Assembly (NCBI GenBank): GCA_947253655.1 | Contig: CAMYAE010000007.1 | Location: 23,607-87,606 of the forward strand | From: an uncultured Bacteroidales bacterium | GTDB lineage: Bacteria; Bacteroidota; Bacteroidia; Bacteroidales; UBA932 | Direction of reading: 5' to 3' | Length of the DNA: 64,000 bases | Part shown: positions 43,316-52,935 of the stretch, in pieces | Layout of the letters: every line of letters begins with the position of its first letter | Numbering within the stretch: position 1 is the stretch's first letter | Notes under the pieces: generated by a model | The model's input: only the letters and a program-made list of their open reading frames with translations | Databases searched by the model: none | What the model was told of the DNA's origin: nothing | Translations under genes and position numbers: made by a program

Positions 43316-45301
43316 ATGGAAGAAAACAAGAATCTTGCAGAAGAAGTGCAGGAGCAGACTGCTCAGGAAGAGCAGGTTGCACAAAAAGCACAGGCTGTTC
43401 AGGAAGAGCATGTAGCTCAGGAAGCACAGGCTGTTCAGGAAGAGCAGGTAGCACAAGAAGCACAGGCTGTTCAGGAAGAGCAGAAGCAGGTTGTAGAGGA
43501 ACCTGCAGCCGCTGCAGAAAAAGAAACCGTAAAAGCGTCGATGAACGCTTCAATCGCCCCTGAAGAATTTGATTGGGATGCTTTTGAGAGCGAGGCTTCA
43601 ATCTATGGAGATGAAGACAAGTCTAAAATTGAAGAAGCCTACAACAGCACTCTGTCAAAAGTCATTGAAAATGATGTTACTGAAGGTATAGTCACCGCAA
43701 TTTCCAAGAGGGAAGTGGTTGTCAATATCGGTTATAAGAGTGAGGGTGTCATAATGTCACAGGAATTCCGCTACAATCCTGACCTTAAAGTCGGGGATAA
43801 GGTGGAAGTCTATGTGGAGTCTGCCGAAGACAGGAAAGGCCAGCTTATCTTGTCCCATAAGAAGGCACGTCAACTGCGTTCTTGGGATATGGTCAATGCC
43901 GCATACGACAACGGAGAGGTTGTCAAGGGCTTTATCAAGACCAGGACAAAGGGCGGTATGATTGTAGACGTGTTCGGAATCGAAGCTTTCTTGCCGGGTT
44001 CTCAGATAGATATAAAGCCAATAAGGGATTACGATGCCTTTGTTGAGCAGACAATGGATTTCAAGATTGTGAAAATCAATCAGGAATTCCGCAATGTAGT
44101 CGTTTCTCACAAAGCCCTGCTTGAGGCCGAGCTTGAGAAACTCAAGAGCGAAATCATCAGCAAACTTGAAAAAGGACAGGTACTTGAGGGTACGGTCAAG
44201 AATATCACCAACTATGGAGTATTCGTTGATCTTGGCGGTGTTGACGGTCTTATTCACATCACCGACCTTTCATGGGGTCGTATCAACAACCCTGAAGAAG
44301 TTGTCAAGCTTGATGAGAAGATCAAGGTTGTTGTTCTGGACTTCAACGAGCAGCAGAAGAGAATTGCCCTCGGTCTGAAACAGCTTACACCTCATCCTTG
44401 GGATAGCCTTGATCCTGAACTTAAGGCAGGCGACAAGGTCAAGGGCAAGGTTGTGCTTATCGCAGATTACGGTGCCTTTGTCGAGATTATGCCGGGTGTC
44501 GAAGGGCTTATCCATGTATCGGAAATGTCTTGGTCTCCAAGGCTTCGCATCGCCCAGGATTTCCTTAAAGTCGGCGATGAGGTTGAGGCTCAGGTGCTTT
44601 CTCTTGACAGGGAGGGCAGGAAGATGTCTCTCGGCTTGAAGCAGCTTGTTCCTAATCCTTGGGACAATATCCGCGACAAGTATCCGATTGGCTCAAAGCA
44701 TTCCGCTATAGTCCGCAACATTACCAATTTCGGTGTGTTTGCAGAGCTTGAAGACGGAATTGAGGGACTTGTACATATCAGCGATTTGTCTTGGGACAAG
44801 ATCAAGCATCCTTCAGATATGTTGCAGGCCGGCGATACCATTGATGTCATGATTTTGGATTTCGATGAAGCCAACCATAAGCTGAGCCTTGGCCACAAGC
44901 AGCTTGTTCCTAATCCTTGGGACGAACTTGAATCCAAATATCCTGTCGGTTCAGTTGTAGAAGGCACTATTGCAAGTATCACTGACAAGGGTGCAATTGT
45001 AACTCTCGCAGACGGTACTGAGGCATTCGCTTTCTCAAGAGAGCTTGTCAAGGAAGACGGAAAGCCGGCAATTGCAGGAGAGACTCTCGAGTTCAAGGTA
45101 ATCGAGCTGAGGAGGAGTACCAGAAGAATATTGCTCTCACATACGAGGACATATTCCGAAGCCAAAGAAGCAAAGGCCGTTGCTGAAGCTGACAACACCA
45201 AGAAGGCTGTCAAGAAGATCAATGCCAATGTGGAGAAAACCACTCTCGGTGATATATCCGAGCTTGCGGCTCTTAAAGACAGGTTAGAGAAAGGTGAGTA
45301 A
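43316..45301 (+). CDS. rpsA: 30S ribosomal protein S1
   Basis: 661 aa. A Glu/Gln/Ala-rich N-terminal extension of about 75 residues is followed by six S1 RNA-binding repeats (about 115-185, 205-275, 285-360, 375-450, 460-535 and 545-615). Repeat boundaries are marked by GLKQLTPHPWD, GLKQLVPNPWD and GHKQLVPNPWD. S1 unfolds mRNA on the 30S subunit and helps initiation. The extension holds three tandem 36-bp repeats (43376-43483). The rnz start overlaps the stop codon by one base. A good primary-sigma promoter lies upstream. Confidence 0.97.
   Translation: MEENKNLAEEVQEQTAQEEQVAQKAQAVQEEHVAQEAQAVQEEQVAQEAQAVQEEQKQVVEEPAAAAEKETVKASMNASIAPEEFDWDAFESEASIYGDEDKSKIEEAYNSTLSKVIENDVTEGIVTAISKREVVVNIGYKSEGVIMSQEFRYNPDLKVGDKVEVYVESAEDRKGQLILSHKKARQLRSWDMVNAAYDNGEVVKGFIKTRTKGGMIVDVFGIEAFLPGSQIDIKPIRDYDAFVEQTMDFKIVKINQEFRNVVVSHKALLEAELEKLKSEIISKLEKGQVLEGTVKNITNYGVFVDLGGVDGLIHITDLSWGRINNPEEVVKLDEKIKVVVLDFNEQQKRIALGLKQLTPHPWDSLDPELKAGDKVKGKVVLIADYGAFVEIMPGVEGLIHVSEMSWSPRLRIAQDFLKVGDEVEAQVLSLDREGRKMSLGLKQLVPNPWDNIRDKYPIGSKHSAIVRNITNFGVFAELEDGIEGLVHISDLSWDKIKHPSDMLQAGDTIDVMILDFDEANHKLSLGHKQLVPNPWDELESKYPVGSVVEGTIASITDKGAIVTLADGTEAFAFSRELVKEDGKPAIAGETLEFKVIELRRSTRRILLSHTRTYSEAKEAKAVAEADNTKKAVKKINANVEKTTLGDISELAALKDRLEKGE
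43376..43483 (+). repeat. Tandem 36-bp repeat (three copies) inside rpsA
   Basis: Units at 43376-43411, 43412-43447 and 43448-43483 are nearly identical, each encoding 12 residues of the form VAQEAQAVQEEQ. The reading frame is kept. A diverged partial unit precedes the array. Confidence 0.92.
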
Positions 45302-46236
45302 TGGATTTTAATCTCAGGGTATTGGGCACGGCTTCGGCCATGCCCGTATCCGGTAAGTTTCAAAGCGCCCAAGTACTTAATGTGCACGGGCGTTTGTTTT
45401 TGATAGACTGCGGTGACGGGCTGCAGATGCAAATGGTGCGTTACGGAATATCCATGATGAGGATAGATTCCGTATTCATCAGTCATATCCACGGGGATCA
45501 TGTCTTCGGCATTTTCGGCTTTCTATCCACCTTGGGCATGAAAGGCCGGACAATCCCGCTAAACATTTATGCCCCGTCCAATTTCGGCCCCATATTGAAA
45601 TTCTTCCTTTCATATTTCGGAGATTCTCTTGCCTACGAAATCCGCTTCGTGCCGATGTCTGCAAAGCAACCCGAAGTAATATATTCCACGAGAAGTATCG
45701 AGATTTTGGCTTTTCCGCTTAATCATAAAATAGACACTTTCGGCTATATGTTCAGAGAGAAAATGCCAAAATATAATGTCAGGAAAGAGGCAATAGGGGA
45801 ATATGGACTGAGTCTGACGGAGATCGGCTCGCTCAAGAGCGGAGAGGATGTCCTTCGCCCTGACGGCACGTTGATCAGCCTTGCCGATGCTGCCTATATT
45901 CCGTATTATCCGAGAAGTTATGCCTATATCAGCGATACCGCTCCATTCCCTGAATCGGCCGAATGGCTTAAAGGAGTGACAATGATGTACCACGAGACCA
46001 CCTATCTGAAAGAACTGGCCGAACAAGCGGCTGCCCGTTATCATTCAACGACGGAGGATGCAGCCCGGTGCGCATTGGATGCCGGAGCGGAGAAATTGCT
46101 CATAGGCCATTATTCTTCGCGTTGCAGGGATATACGGCTTTACGAAAAGGAATGCAGGGAGATTTTTCCTGAAACATACGCCACTTCCGAGGGTGATTTG
46201 TACGAGATTCCCGTAAAACGGGAAATAATCCGGTAA
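45301..46236 (+). CDS. rnz: Ribonuclease Z
   Basis: 311 aa metallo-beta-lactamase-fold enzyme. The zinc motif SHIHGDHVFG is at about residues 61-70, with LNHKIDTFGYMF near 142, YISDTAPF near 207 and the AHSTT-like RYHSTTED near 243. It matures tRNA 3' ends. The start codon shares one base with the rpsA stop (TAATG), so it is translated from the rpsA transcript. Confidence 0.96.
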   Translation: MDFNLRVLGTASAMPVSGKFQSAQVLNVHGRLFLIDCGDGLQMQMVRYGISMMRIDSVFISHIHGDHVFGIFGFLSTLGMKGRTIPLNIYAPSNFGPILKFFLSYFGDSLAYEIRFVPMSAKQPEVIYSTRSIEILAFPLNHKIDTFGYMFREKMPKYNVRKEAIGEYGLSLTEIGSLKSGEDVLRPDGTLISLADAAYIPYYPRSYAYISDTAPFPESAEWLKGVTMMYHETTYLKELAEQAAARYHSTTEDAARCALDAGAEKLLIGHYSSRCRDIRLYEKECREIFPETYATSEGDLYEIPVKREIIR

Positions 46237-46276
46237 TATTTGTTAAATTGGCATCTTGTTAGTAATGTGCAATTGT

Positions 46277-47437
46277 ATGCAAGCAAAAAAAATCAGCATT
46301 ATCCTTTTGACGACGGTGTCTTTCATCATTCTGTCGGCATCTGCTGTGGGAGATACTCCACAGGAGAAATATATTTCAAGATATGGGGCTTTGGCTGTAA
46401 GGGAAATGTACATGACGGGGGTCCCTGCCAGCATAACCTTGGCCCAAGGTCTCCTGGAATCCGGATACGGCCTTTCCGTGTTGACGGTAGAGGGTAAAAA
46501 CCATTTTGGCATAAAGTGCCATAACTGGACCGGAAAGAAAATGTATTACGATGATGACAGGAAAGGGGAGTGTTTCAGGGTCTATGACAGCGATGAGGAT
46601 TCATTCAGGGATCATTCGGATTTTTTGCGTTATCAGGACAGGTATAAGCCGCTTTTCGAGAATAAGACTACGGATTATAAGGCATGGGCTTACGGATTGA
46701 AAAAAGCCGGTTATGCCACCGATCCGAAATACCCTTCAAAACTGATCAACCTGATTGAAACACATAAGTTGTACGATTATGACCGTATGACGGTAGAACA
46801 GGCGGAAAAGCTTACGGGACAGAAAGTCAAGGCGAGCGAGGAAAGTCAGCAGGGAAAGGAGACTGTCAATAGGGGAGACAGGCAGAAGCGTAGGAAGGCG
46901 GCCAACAATGGCATCCGTCGTAAAAAGAGGTCAAGGAGAGTAAAGGACGAGGTCAAGGAAGTTCCGGCAACCATCCCGGAATCTCCTCTCAGGCTGGAAG
47001 AGCCTAAAAAATACACGGCTAAAGAGGCCCAGGAGACTTTCCATTTTTCTTTGTCAAGGGAGATGTATTCCCAGAACGGTGTGCCTTTCATATATTCCAT
47101 GGAAGGGGAGACCGTCTCGTCAATAGCCCAGGCTAACGAGCTGTTTGTCAGAGAAGTTCTGAAATACAACGATTTGTCGATGAACAAAGAACTCGTTCCG
47201 GGCACTGTCGTATATCTGAGGCCTAAGAAAAATATGGCTGCCAAGGGCATAGACAAATATATAATAGACCATGACGGGGAGGATCTTTGGGAGATTTCGC
47301 AGAGGTTCGGCGTCAGGCTTGAGGCTATTTACAATATGAATGCTCTTCCCGCCGATTATGTTGCCAAAGAGGGCGATACAATCATTCTGCGAGGCAAGAG
47401 CCTGGTACGGAAAAATATATTCGGTAAAGGCAGATAG
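46277..47437 (+). CDS. Glucosaminidase-domain protein with LysM repeats
   Basis: About 386 aa. The frame opens at 46256, but the ATG at 46277 gives the best signal peptide (MQAKKISIILLTTVSFIIL, cleavage after ASA). Residues about 30-180 are an FlgJ-type N-acetylglucosaminidase domain (LAQGLLESGYGLS with the catalytic Glu, then NHFGIKCH). A Lys/Arg-rich linker follows (KRRKAANNGIRRKKRSRR), then two LysM-like segments (about 265-320 and 330-380). It should hydrolyse peptidoglycan in the periplasm. mltG follows 2 nt later. Confidence 0.92.
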   Translation: MQAKKISIILLTTVSFIILSASAVGDTPQEKYISRYGALAVREMYMTGVPASITLAQGLLESGYGLSVLTVEGKNHFGIKCHNWTGKKMYYDDDRKGECFRVYDSDEDSFRDHSDFLRYQDRYKPLFENKTTDYKAWAYGLKKAGYATDPKYPSKLINLIETHKLYDYDRMTVEQAEKLTGQKVKASEESQQGKETVNRGDRQKRRKAANNGIRRKKRSRRVKDEVKEVPATIPESPLRLEEPKKYTAKEAQETFHFSLSREMYSQNGVPFIYSMEGETVSSIAQANELFVREVLKYNDLSMNKELVPGTVVYLRPKKNMAAKGIDKYIIDHDGEDLWEISQRFGVRLEAIYNMNALPADYVAKEGDTIILRGKSLVRKNIFGKGR

Positions 47438-47439
47438 TC

Positions 47440-48477
47440 ATGAAGCGCAGACATATACCATATCTTTTATCGGCGTGCGCCGTTATATTTGCCGTAGGCT
47501 TATATCTTTTTTGGGCAGCCTATTATGACCGGAAGGTGCCGAATTTCAGTAAGCAGGTGGTCTTGTATGTATATCCCGGCTCGGAGCCGGATTCGGTTTA
47601 CAATCAGATATGTTCGTCGGGCAGTGTCCGCAATGTGCGAAGCTTGAAAAGGATAATGAAAAATGTTACTTCCGTCAGACCCGGACACTATGTAATATCC
47701 GACAGGGATCCGAGCATCTATGTCGGACGTATGCTGACAAACGGCTGGCAGTCTCCTATAAATCTGGTACTTAGCGGCTCGCTGCGTCTGCAAAGCGGTA
47801 TTGCTGCCAAGATAAGCCGTCAGATGCTGCTCGATTCTATTGACGTAATCAAGGCAATGCGTGATTCGTCATTGCTCGCTTCTTACGGTTTCACCACAGA
47901 GAATGTTTTTGCCTTGTTCATGCCGGACACCTACCAGATTTATTGGACGGATTCGATGAAGAAGGTCTTGGACAAGCAGAAAAAGGCTTATGACACTTTC
48001 TGGAATGAAGACAATCAGTTGAAAGCTAAGAATTTGGGTCTTAGCAAGATACAGGTGGCGATATTGGCGTCGATAGTAAGGGGCGAGTCCAATTATATTC
48101 CCGAATATCCTGCGATAGCAGGGGTCTATCTCAACCGTTACAAAATCGGTATGAAATTACAGGCCGACCCTACGGTGGCCTTCTGTTTTGATTATAGTCT
48201 GAATAGGATATATAAGGTTCATACAAAGGTGGATTCGCCTTATAACACCTATATGAACGTCGGGCTGCCGCCCGCTCCAATCTGCGTGCCTACGAGGGAG
48301 AGCCTGTCCGCCGTCCTCAATCCTGACCGTCACGGTTATTTGTTTTTCTGCGCAAGTCCGGCCTTTGACGGCACTCATCTGTTTGCAAAGACATATTCCG
48401 AGCATCTTTTGAACGCGAGAGCTTTCCAGAGAGCCTTGGATGCACGTGCAAGCCAGCAGGCCGTTATTTCCGATTGA
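47440..48477 (+). CDS. mltG: Endolytic transglycosylase MltG
   Basis: 345 aa. One N-terminal membrane helix (about 8-28), a LysM-like region, then the YceG catalytic domain with LASIVRGESNY near 209-219 (Glu216 as the likely catalytic residue), GVYLNRYKIGMKLQADPTV and LPPAPICVP. MltG cuts nascent glycan strands and helps end their growth. It follows the glucosaminidase gene by 2 nt, and its last 14 nt overlap the convergent relA-type gene. Confidence 0.95.
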   Translation: MKRRHIPYLLSACAVIFAVGLYLFWAAYYDRKVPNFSKQVVLYVYPGSEPDSVYNQICSSGSVRNVRSLKRIMKNVTSVRPGHYVISDRDPSIYVGRMLTNGWQSPINLVLSGSLRLQSGIAAKISRQMLLDSIDVIKAMRDSSLLASYGFTTENVFALFMPDTYQIYWTDSMKKVLDKQKKAYDTFWNEDNQLKAKNLGLSKIQVAILASIVRGESNYIPEYPAIAGVYLNRYKIGMKLQADPTVAFCFDYSLNRIYKVHTKVDSPYNTYMNVGLPPAPICVPTRESLSAVLNPDRHGYLFFCASPAFDGTHLFAKTYSEHLLNARAFQRALDARASQQAVISD

Positions 48478-50602
48478 CCTTGATTACGTTTTTCATAAGC
48501 TTGATCTGAGAGACCACCTTGTCGAGTTCCATATTCGACGGGACTGACACATTCATGGAAATCTCGTATGTTCCGTTCCGCCGGTTTTCATTAACGGTGA
48601 AAGAGCGGAGCGAGGCTTTGAACGTGCTTATTATATCCATAATCCGGCTCACGACCGAAGATTCGATTGCCGACACGACTTTCAAGCCTGCCTGGAAAGT
48701 GCCTGTGCCGGGATTTTCCGCCCACTTTACTTTCTGAATTCTGTATGGATACATTTCCATAAGCCTTGCTGCATTAGGACAGGAGATTCTGTGTATTTTT
48801 ATGCCGGAGTCTCTGGTTACAAAGCCGAACACGTCGTCTCCGAACACCGGATTGCAGCATTTGGACATTTTGTAGTCAAGTCCTTTCAGGTCCTTTGCGT
48901 TGATTACCAAGATGTCGTCACCGTTTGAGACGGCGGAGCTCCATGTCTTTTTAGGGCTTTCGTCTTCTGTCTTCGCGCTCTCGTTCAAGCCCTTTTCATA
49001 TTCCAGAATATGGCTCTTGATGACATTTACATCTAAGCTTCCGTCTCCAATGTCGGCGAACATCGAGTTTATGCTGGAGTAATGCAATTTTTTCATTATC
49101 TCACCGGCCAGACCGTCAGGCAATTCCAACTTCCAGTTTTTCAGTCTTCTGCTCAGGAGTTCCTTTCCCTCTGCGGCCTTTTTGTATTCCGCTTCATTCA
49201 GCACCTGGCGGATTTTTGTCCTCGCTTTTGAAGACACAACGGAATTGAGCCAGTCAGCCGAAGGCTTCTGGTTTTTGCCGCTCATGATTTCAACGACATC
49301 TCCTGTGTTCAGCTTCTCCCTGATAGACACGGCCTTGCCGTTTATTTTTCCGCCTATGCAACGGATACCGAGATTGGTGTGTATGTTGAATGCAAAATCC
49401 AGGACGGTAGAGCCTTTTTGCAGGATTTTCAATTCGCCGGATGGTGTGAATACAAATATCTCTTTGTCAGGAGGTTGCGGCAGTTCTTCCAAATCGGGTG
49501 ACTGGGGATGTTCCAAGACGTTGCGCACTGATTTCAGCCAGTTGTCGATGGTGGCTTCGTGGCCTATTCCTTTATATGCCCAATGGGCGGCGTGGCCGTT
49601 TTCAGCTATATCGTCCATTCTCCTTGTGCGGATCTGGACTTCGAGATAGGCATTGTGCTTGTTTTTGACGGTGATGTGCAGGGATTCATATCCGTTAGGC
49701 TTGGGCTGTGTTATCCAGTCCCTGAGGCGGCTTGTGTCTGGCTCGTATTCCTCAGTTACGTATGAATAGACTTTCCAGCAGAGATCCTGCTCCGTCCGTC
49801 TGTCGGCATCGCAATCAATTATAAACCGGGTGGCAAAAACATCGTACACCCCCTCAAAAGGCACTTTCTGTGCTTTCATCTTACGATAGATCGAGTAGGC
49901 TGTCTTTGTCCTTATCTTCAACTTGTAGGATATGCCGGCATCCGACAATTTCTTTTTAAGAGGCTCTATGAATTCCTCAGTAAGCCTGATTCTGTCTTTT
50001 TCCGTAACAGTCAGCTTGTTGGTGATGAATCGGTATTGTTCAGGCTCGGCGAAACGAAAATATATATCCTCCATTTCGCTTTTAATATTGTACAGCCCCA
50101 ATTGGTGAGCTAACGGGATATACAGCATCAGGGTCTCCAATATCTTCCTCTCCCGAGACGGCTTTGGGAAGAGTTCAAGATTTCGCATAACTTCCAGCCG
50201 GTCAGCTATTTTGAGGACAGTCACCCTCGGGTCGGCCGAATATTGGACAATCAGCTTCTTGTAGTTCTCTGCTTCGAGTTTGGTGTCCTTTGGCTTGATT
50301 GTGGCTATCTTGTTGAGACCGTCCACCATTCTAAGCACCTCGGCAGGGAAGGCAGAGGGGACTATCACGGTGTCCGGATGTTTCCTGACAGCCTCGTGAA
50401 GGAAGACGGCAGCCACACATTCTGCCGGCAGCCCTATTTCATCGGCAGCGATGCAGGCTACATTTACGGGGTGGTCTATGAAAGGCCTGCCGTTGTCGCG
50501 GAGATCGTCGGCGAGAGCCTTGCAGGCAACATCGTAAGCATCGGCAATCAATTTTCTGCCGGTTTTGTCATAATGCGTAAATCTTTCCTCAAATCTTTCC
50601 AT
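48464..50602 (-). CDS. relA: RelA/SpoT-family (p)ppGpp synthetase with degenerate hydrolase domain
   Basis: About 712 aa. The open frame begins at 50653, but the Met at 50602 lies 5 nt after the uvrB stop and matches the usual N-terminus (MERFEERF). Domain order: HD-type hydrolase (about 30-175), synthetase (about 220-350, with YSIYRKMKAQ, YDVFATRFIID and PKPNGYESLH), TGS (about 380-440), helical and CC domain (CCNPVFGDDV near 615), and C-terminal ACT. In the HD domain the catalytic HD..ED sequence reads HEAVRK at about residues 69-74, so hydrolysis is probably lost and the protein should be a synthetase only. Confidence 0.93.
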   Translation of the reverse strand: MERFEERFTHYDKTGRKLIADAYDVACKALADDLRDNGRPFIDHPVNVACIAADEIGLPAECVAAVFLHEAVRKHPDTVIVPSAFPAEVLRMVDGLNKIATIKPKDTKLEAENYKKLIVQYSADPRVTVLKIADRLEVMRNLELFPKPSRERKILETLMLYIPLAHQLGLYNIKSEMEDIYFRFAEPEQYRFITNKLTVTEKDRIRLTEEFIEPLKKKLSDAGISYKLKIRTKTAYSIYRKMKAQKVPFEGVYDVFATRFIIDCDADRRTEQDLCWKVYSYVTEEYEPDTSRLRDWITQPKPNGYESLHITVKNKHNAYLEVQIRTRRMDDIAENGHAAHWAYKGIGHEATIDNWLKSVRNVLEHPQSPDLEELPQPPDKEIFVFTPSGELKILQKGSTVLDFAFNIHTNLGIRCIGGKINGKAVSIREKLNTGDVVEIMSGKNQKPSADWLNSVVSSKARTKIRQVLNEAEYKKAAEGKELLSRRLKNWKLELPDGLAGEIMKKLHYSSINSMFADIGDGSLDVNVIKSHILEYEKGLNESAKTEDESPKKTWSSAVSNGDDILVINAKDLKGLDYKMSKCCNPVFGDDVFGFVTRDSGIKIHRISCPNAARLMEMYPYRIQKVKWAENPGTGTFQAGLKVVSAIESSVVSRIMDIISTFKASLRSFTVNENRRNGTYEISMNVSVPSNMELDKVVSQIKLMKNVIKVNRK

Positions 50603-50607
50603 AGCGG

Positions 50608-52752
50608 CTATTTTTCCTCTTTCCAGACTTTTAAGTATTCCTGCAGGGCCCACATCTCGTCGCGGTATCTTGATGCAGCAGAAAAGTCAAGTTCGGCTGC
50701 AGCTTTCTGCATCTTCCTTTTGGACTCTTCCGCACTTTTCACAACCTGTTCCCTTGACATCGCCCTGATGACAGGGTCCTGTAGCACGGCCGCCAAATCC
50801 GCCATTATGTAGCCGTCGGCGTATGCTGAATTGCTCTCTCTTCTATAATCGTGCCCGAAACCTACTGACACCTTGCCTTTCCCGAGTTCAGACGGGCTTG
50901 GAATATAGGTAGGCTCATCGTAGGAATTGGCGGCGCTGATCCGTCCGCCCTCTTTGCCCAATTCTGAAATGAGGGCATTGTGCCGTACCTGTACCTGCTT
51001 AGGGATTATATTATGTAACTTGTTGTATTCCATTTGTTTCGAGCGTCGCCTATCCGTCTCGTAAATTGTCTCCTGCATGGATTTTGTGATGCTGTCCGCA
51101 TACATTATCACCCTACCGTTCACGTTTCTTGCGGCCCTGCCTGCCGTCTGTGTCAGTGCCCTGCCGGAGCGTAGAAAGCCCTCCTTGTCCGCGTCCAATA
51201 TCGCTACGAGAGACACTGTGGGTATGTCCAGACCTTCTCTTAGCAAGTTTACCCCTATCAGCACATCGAACATTCCGCTTTTGAAATCTTCTATTATCTC
51301 AACACGTTCAGCCGTGTCTATGTCGGAATGTATATATCTGCATCTCACGCCCATACGCTCAAGGTAGGCATCGAGTTCTTCGGCCATTCTCTTGGTCAGG
51401 GTGGTTACGAGCACACGCTCTTCGATTTCTGCCCTTTTCCGGATTTCTTCCAGAAGGTCGTCCACTTGATGTTTTGTCGGTCTGACCTCAATAGGAGGGT
51501 CAAGCAGCCCTGTCGGACGTACCACCTGTTCTACAACAAGACCGCCTGATTTTTCAAGTTCATAATCCGCAGGAGTGGCACTGACATAGACGGTCTGGCC
51601 GCTGAGACTCTCGAACTCATCGAAAGTCAATGGTCGGTTATCCGCGGCGGCAGGCAGCCTGAAACCGTATTCCACCAAGACGGATTTTCTGGAATGGTCT
51701 CCGCCGTACATCGCCCTGATTTGAGGTATGGTCACATGACTTTCATCGATGAATGTGATATAATCTTTTGGAAAATAATCCAATAGACAGAATGGCCTTT
51801 GTCCAGGGGCTCTGCCGTCAAGATATCTGGAATAATTCTCGATGCCGGGGCAATATCCCATTTCCTTTATCATTTCAAGGTCATATTCGACCCTTTGTTT
51901 AAGCCGCTTCGCTTCGAGACCCTTTCCTACGCTTTCGAAATAGTCTATTTGTTTTACGAGGTCGTCCTGAATAAGGCTGACCGCCTTTATGCTCCTTTCT
52001 TTGGTAGTGACAAAGTTATTTGCCGGATATATAGGAACTTCTTCCAAATTTTCTATCACGGCCCCTGTCACGGGCTCTATCATAAAAATATTCTCTATCT
52101 CGTTCCCGAAGAATTCAATTCTGACAGCCTCATCGGCTCCGCCGAGAAATACATCAACCGTATCCCCTCTGACGCGGAAGGTGCCTCTTTTGAAATCGGT
52201 TTCAGTCCTGCTGTACAGAGCGTCAACGAGATGGTACAGAAGTCGTGTAAGGCTTCTCTGTTCTCCTTTTTTCACTGTAATCGTTTGGGAGTGAAAGTCT
52301 TCCGGGTTGCCGATTCCATACAGGCAGGACACGCTGGACACCACGATTACGTCTCTTCTGCCGGCCATGAGGGCGGAGGCCGCACTTAGTCTGAGCTTGT
52401 CAATCTGCTCGTTGATGCTCAAATCCTTTTCAATATAGGTGTCGGTCACCGGTATATATGCCTCCGGCTGATAATAATCGTAGTATGAGACGAAATATTC
52501 CACCGAATTTTCAGGGAAAAACGCCTTGAATTCTCCATATAATTGGGCAGCAAGCGTTTTGTTATGGCTGAGAATGAGGGCAGGCCGCTGAAGTTTTTCT
52601 ATGACGTTGGCCATTGTGAATGTCTTGCCCGAACCGGTGACTCCGAGCAGGGTTACGGCATTCACTCCCTCATTCAACGAATTGCAAAGCCCTTTTATCG
52701 CAGAGGGTTGGTCTCCGGCCGGTTTGTATGATGATGTGAGTCTGAATTTCAT
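50608..52752 (-). CDS. uvrB: Excinuclease ABC subunit UvrB
   Basis: 714 aa from the Met at 52752 (MKFRLTSSYKPAGDQ); a longer frame to 52911 runs into the ompA promoter region and is not credible. It has Walker A GVTGSGKT near 38-45, the damage-clamp hairpin VSYYDYYQPEAYIP near 92-105, helicase motifs (FIDESHVT, LREGLDIP, QTAGRAARN) and a C-terminal UVR motif. UvrB verifies DNA damage with UvrA and recruits UvrC. relA follows after 5 nt. Confidence 0.97.
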   Translation of the reverse strand: MKFRLTSSYKPAGDQPSAIKGLCNSLNEGVNAVTLLGVTGSGKTFTMANVIEKLQRPALILSHNKTLAAQLYGEFKAFFPENSVEYFVSYYDYYQPEAYIPVTDTYIEKDLSINEQIDKLRLSAASALMAGRRDVIVVSSVSCLYGIGNPEDFHSQTITVKKGEQRSLTRLLYHLVDALYSRTETDFKRGTFRVRGDTVDVFLGGADEAVRIEFFGNEIENIFMIEPVTGAVIENLEEVPIYPANNFVTTKERSIKAVSLIQDDLVKQIDYFESVGKGLEAKRLKQRVEYDLEMIKEMGYCPGIENYSRYLDGRAPGQRPFCLLDYFPKDYITFIDESHVTIPQIRAMYGGDHSRKSVLVEYGFRLPAAADNRPLTFDEFESLSGQTVYVSATPADYELEKSGGLVVEQVVRPTGLLDPPIEVRPTKHQVDDLLEEIRKRAEIEERVLVTTLTKRMAEELDAYLERMGVRCRYIHSDIDTAERVEIIEDFKSGMFDVLIGVNLLREGLDIPTVSLVAILDADKEGFLRSGRALTQTAGRAARNVNGRVIMYADSITKSMQETIYETDRRRSKQMEYNKLHNIIPKQVQVRHNALISELGKEGGRISAANSYDEPTYIPSPSELGKGKVSVGFGHDYRRESNSAYADGYIMADLAAVLQDPVIRAMSREQVVKSAEESKRKMQKAAAELDFSAASRYRDEMWALQEYLKVWKEEK

Positions 52753-52831
52753 TGAAATGCCTTTCTTCTTTACATACAAATATACCAAACACGGCTTAAA
52801 ATACCATAAAACAGCAAAAAAATGCTTGTGG

Positions 52832-52864
52832 TTGTAGGATTGTAAATAATTATTATTACCTTTG
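52832..52864 (+). promoter_or_regulatory. ompA promoter
   Basis: TACCTTTG at 52857-52864 is a full -7 match, with a TTG at 52832-52834 about 22 nt upstream as a -33 candidate. A leader of about 65 nt would precede ompA. This supports strong expression, as expected for OmpA. Confidence 0.65.
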
Positions 52865-52935
52865 TAAGTGATTTGGTAATTGAATGCCAAATTATTTTTG
52901 AAAGAAAACAAGGTTAATTAGTTATTTTACAAACA

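Noticed and set aside
44590..45501. 303-codon minus-strand frame across rpsA and rnz
   Set aside because: It is antisense to S1 repeats and to ribonuclease Z, is Ser/Leu/Pro-rich as expected for the complement of coding DNA, and shows no domain.
52753..52911. N-terminal extension of UvrB by 53 residues
   Set aside because: It runs through the ompA promoter region, is unlike any UvrB N-terminus, and the internal Met gives the normal length.
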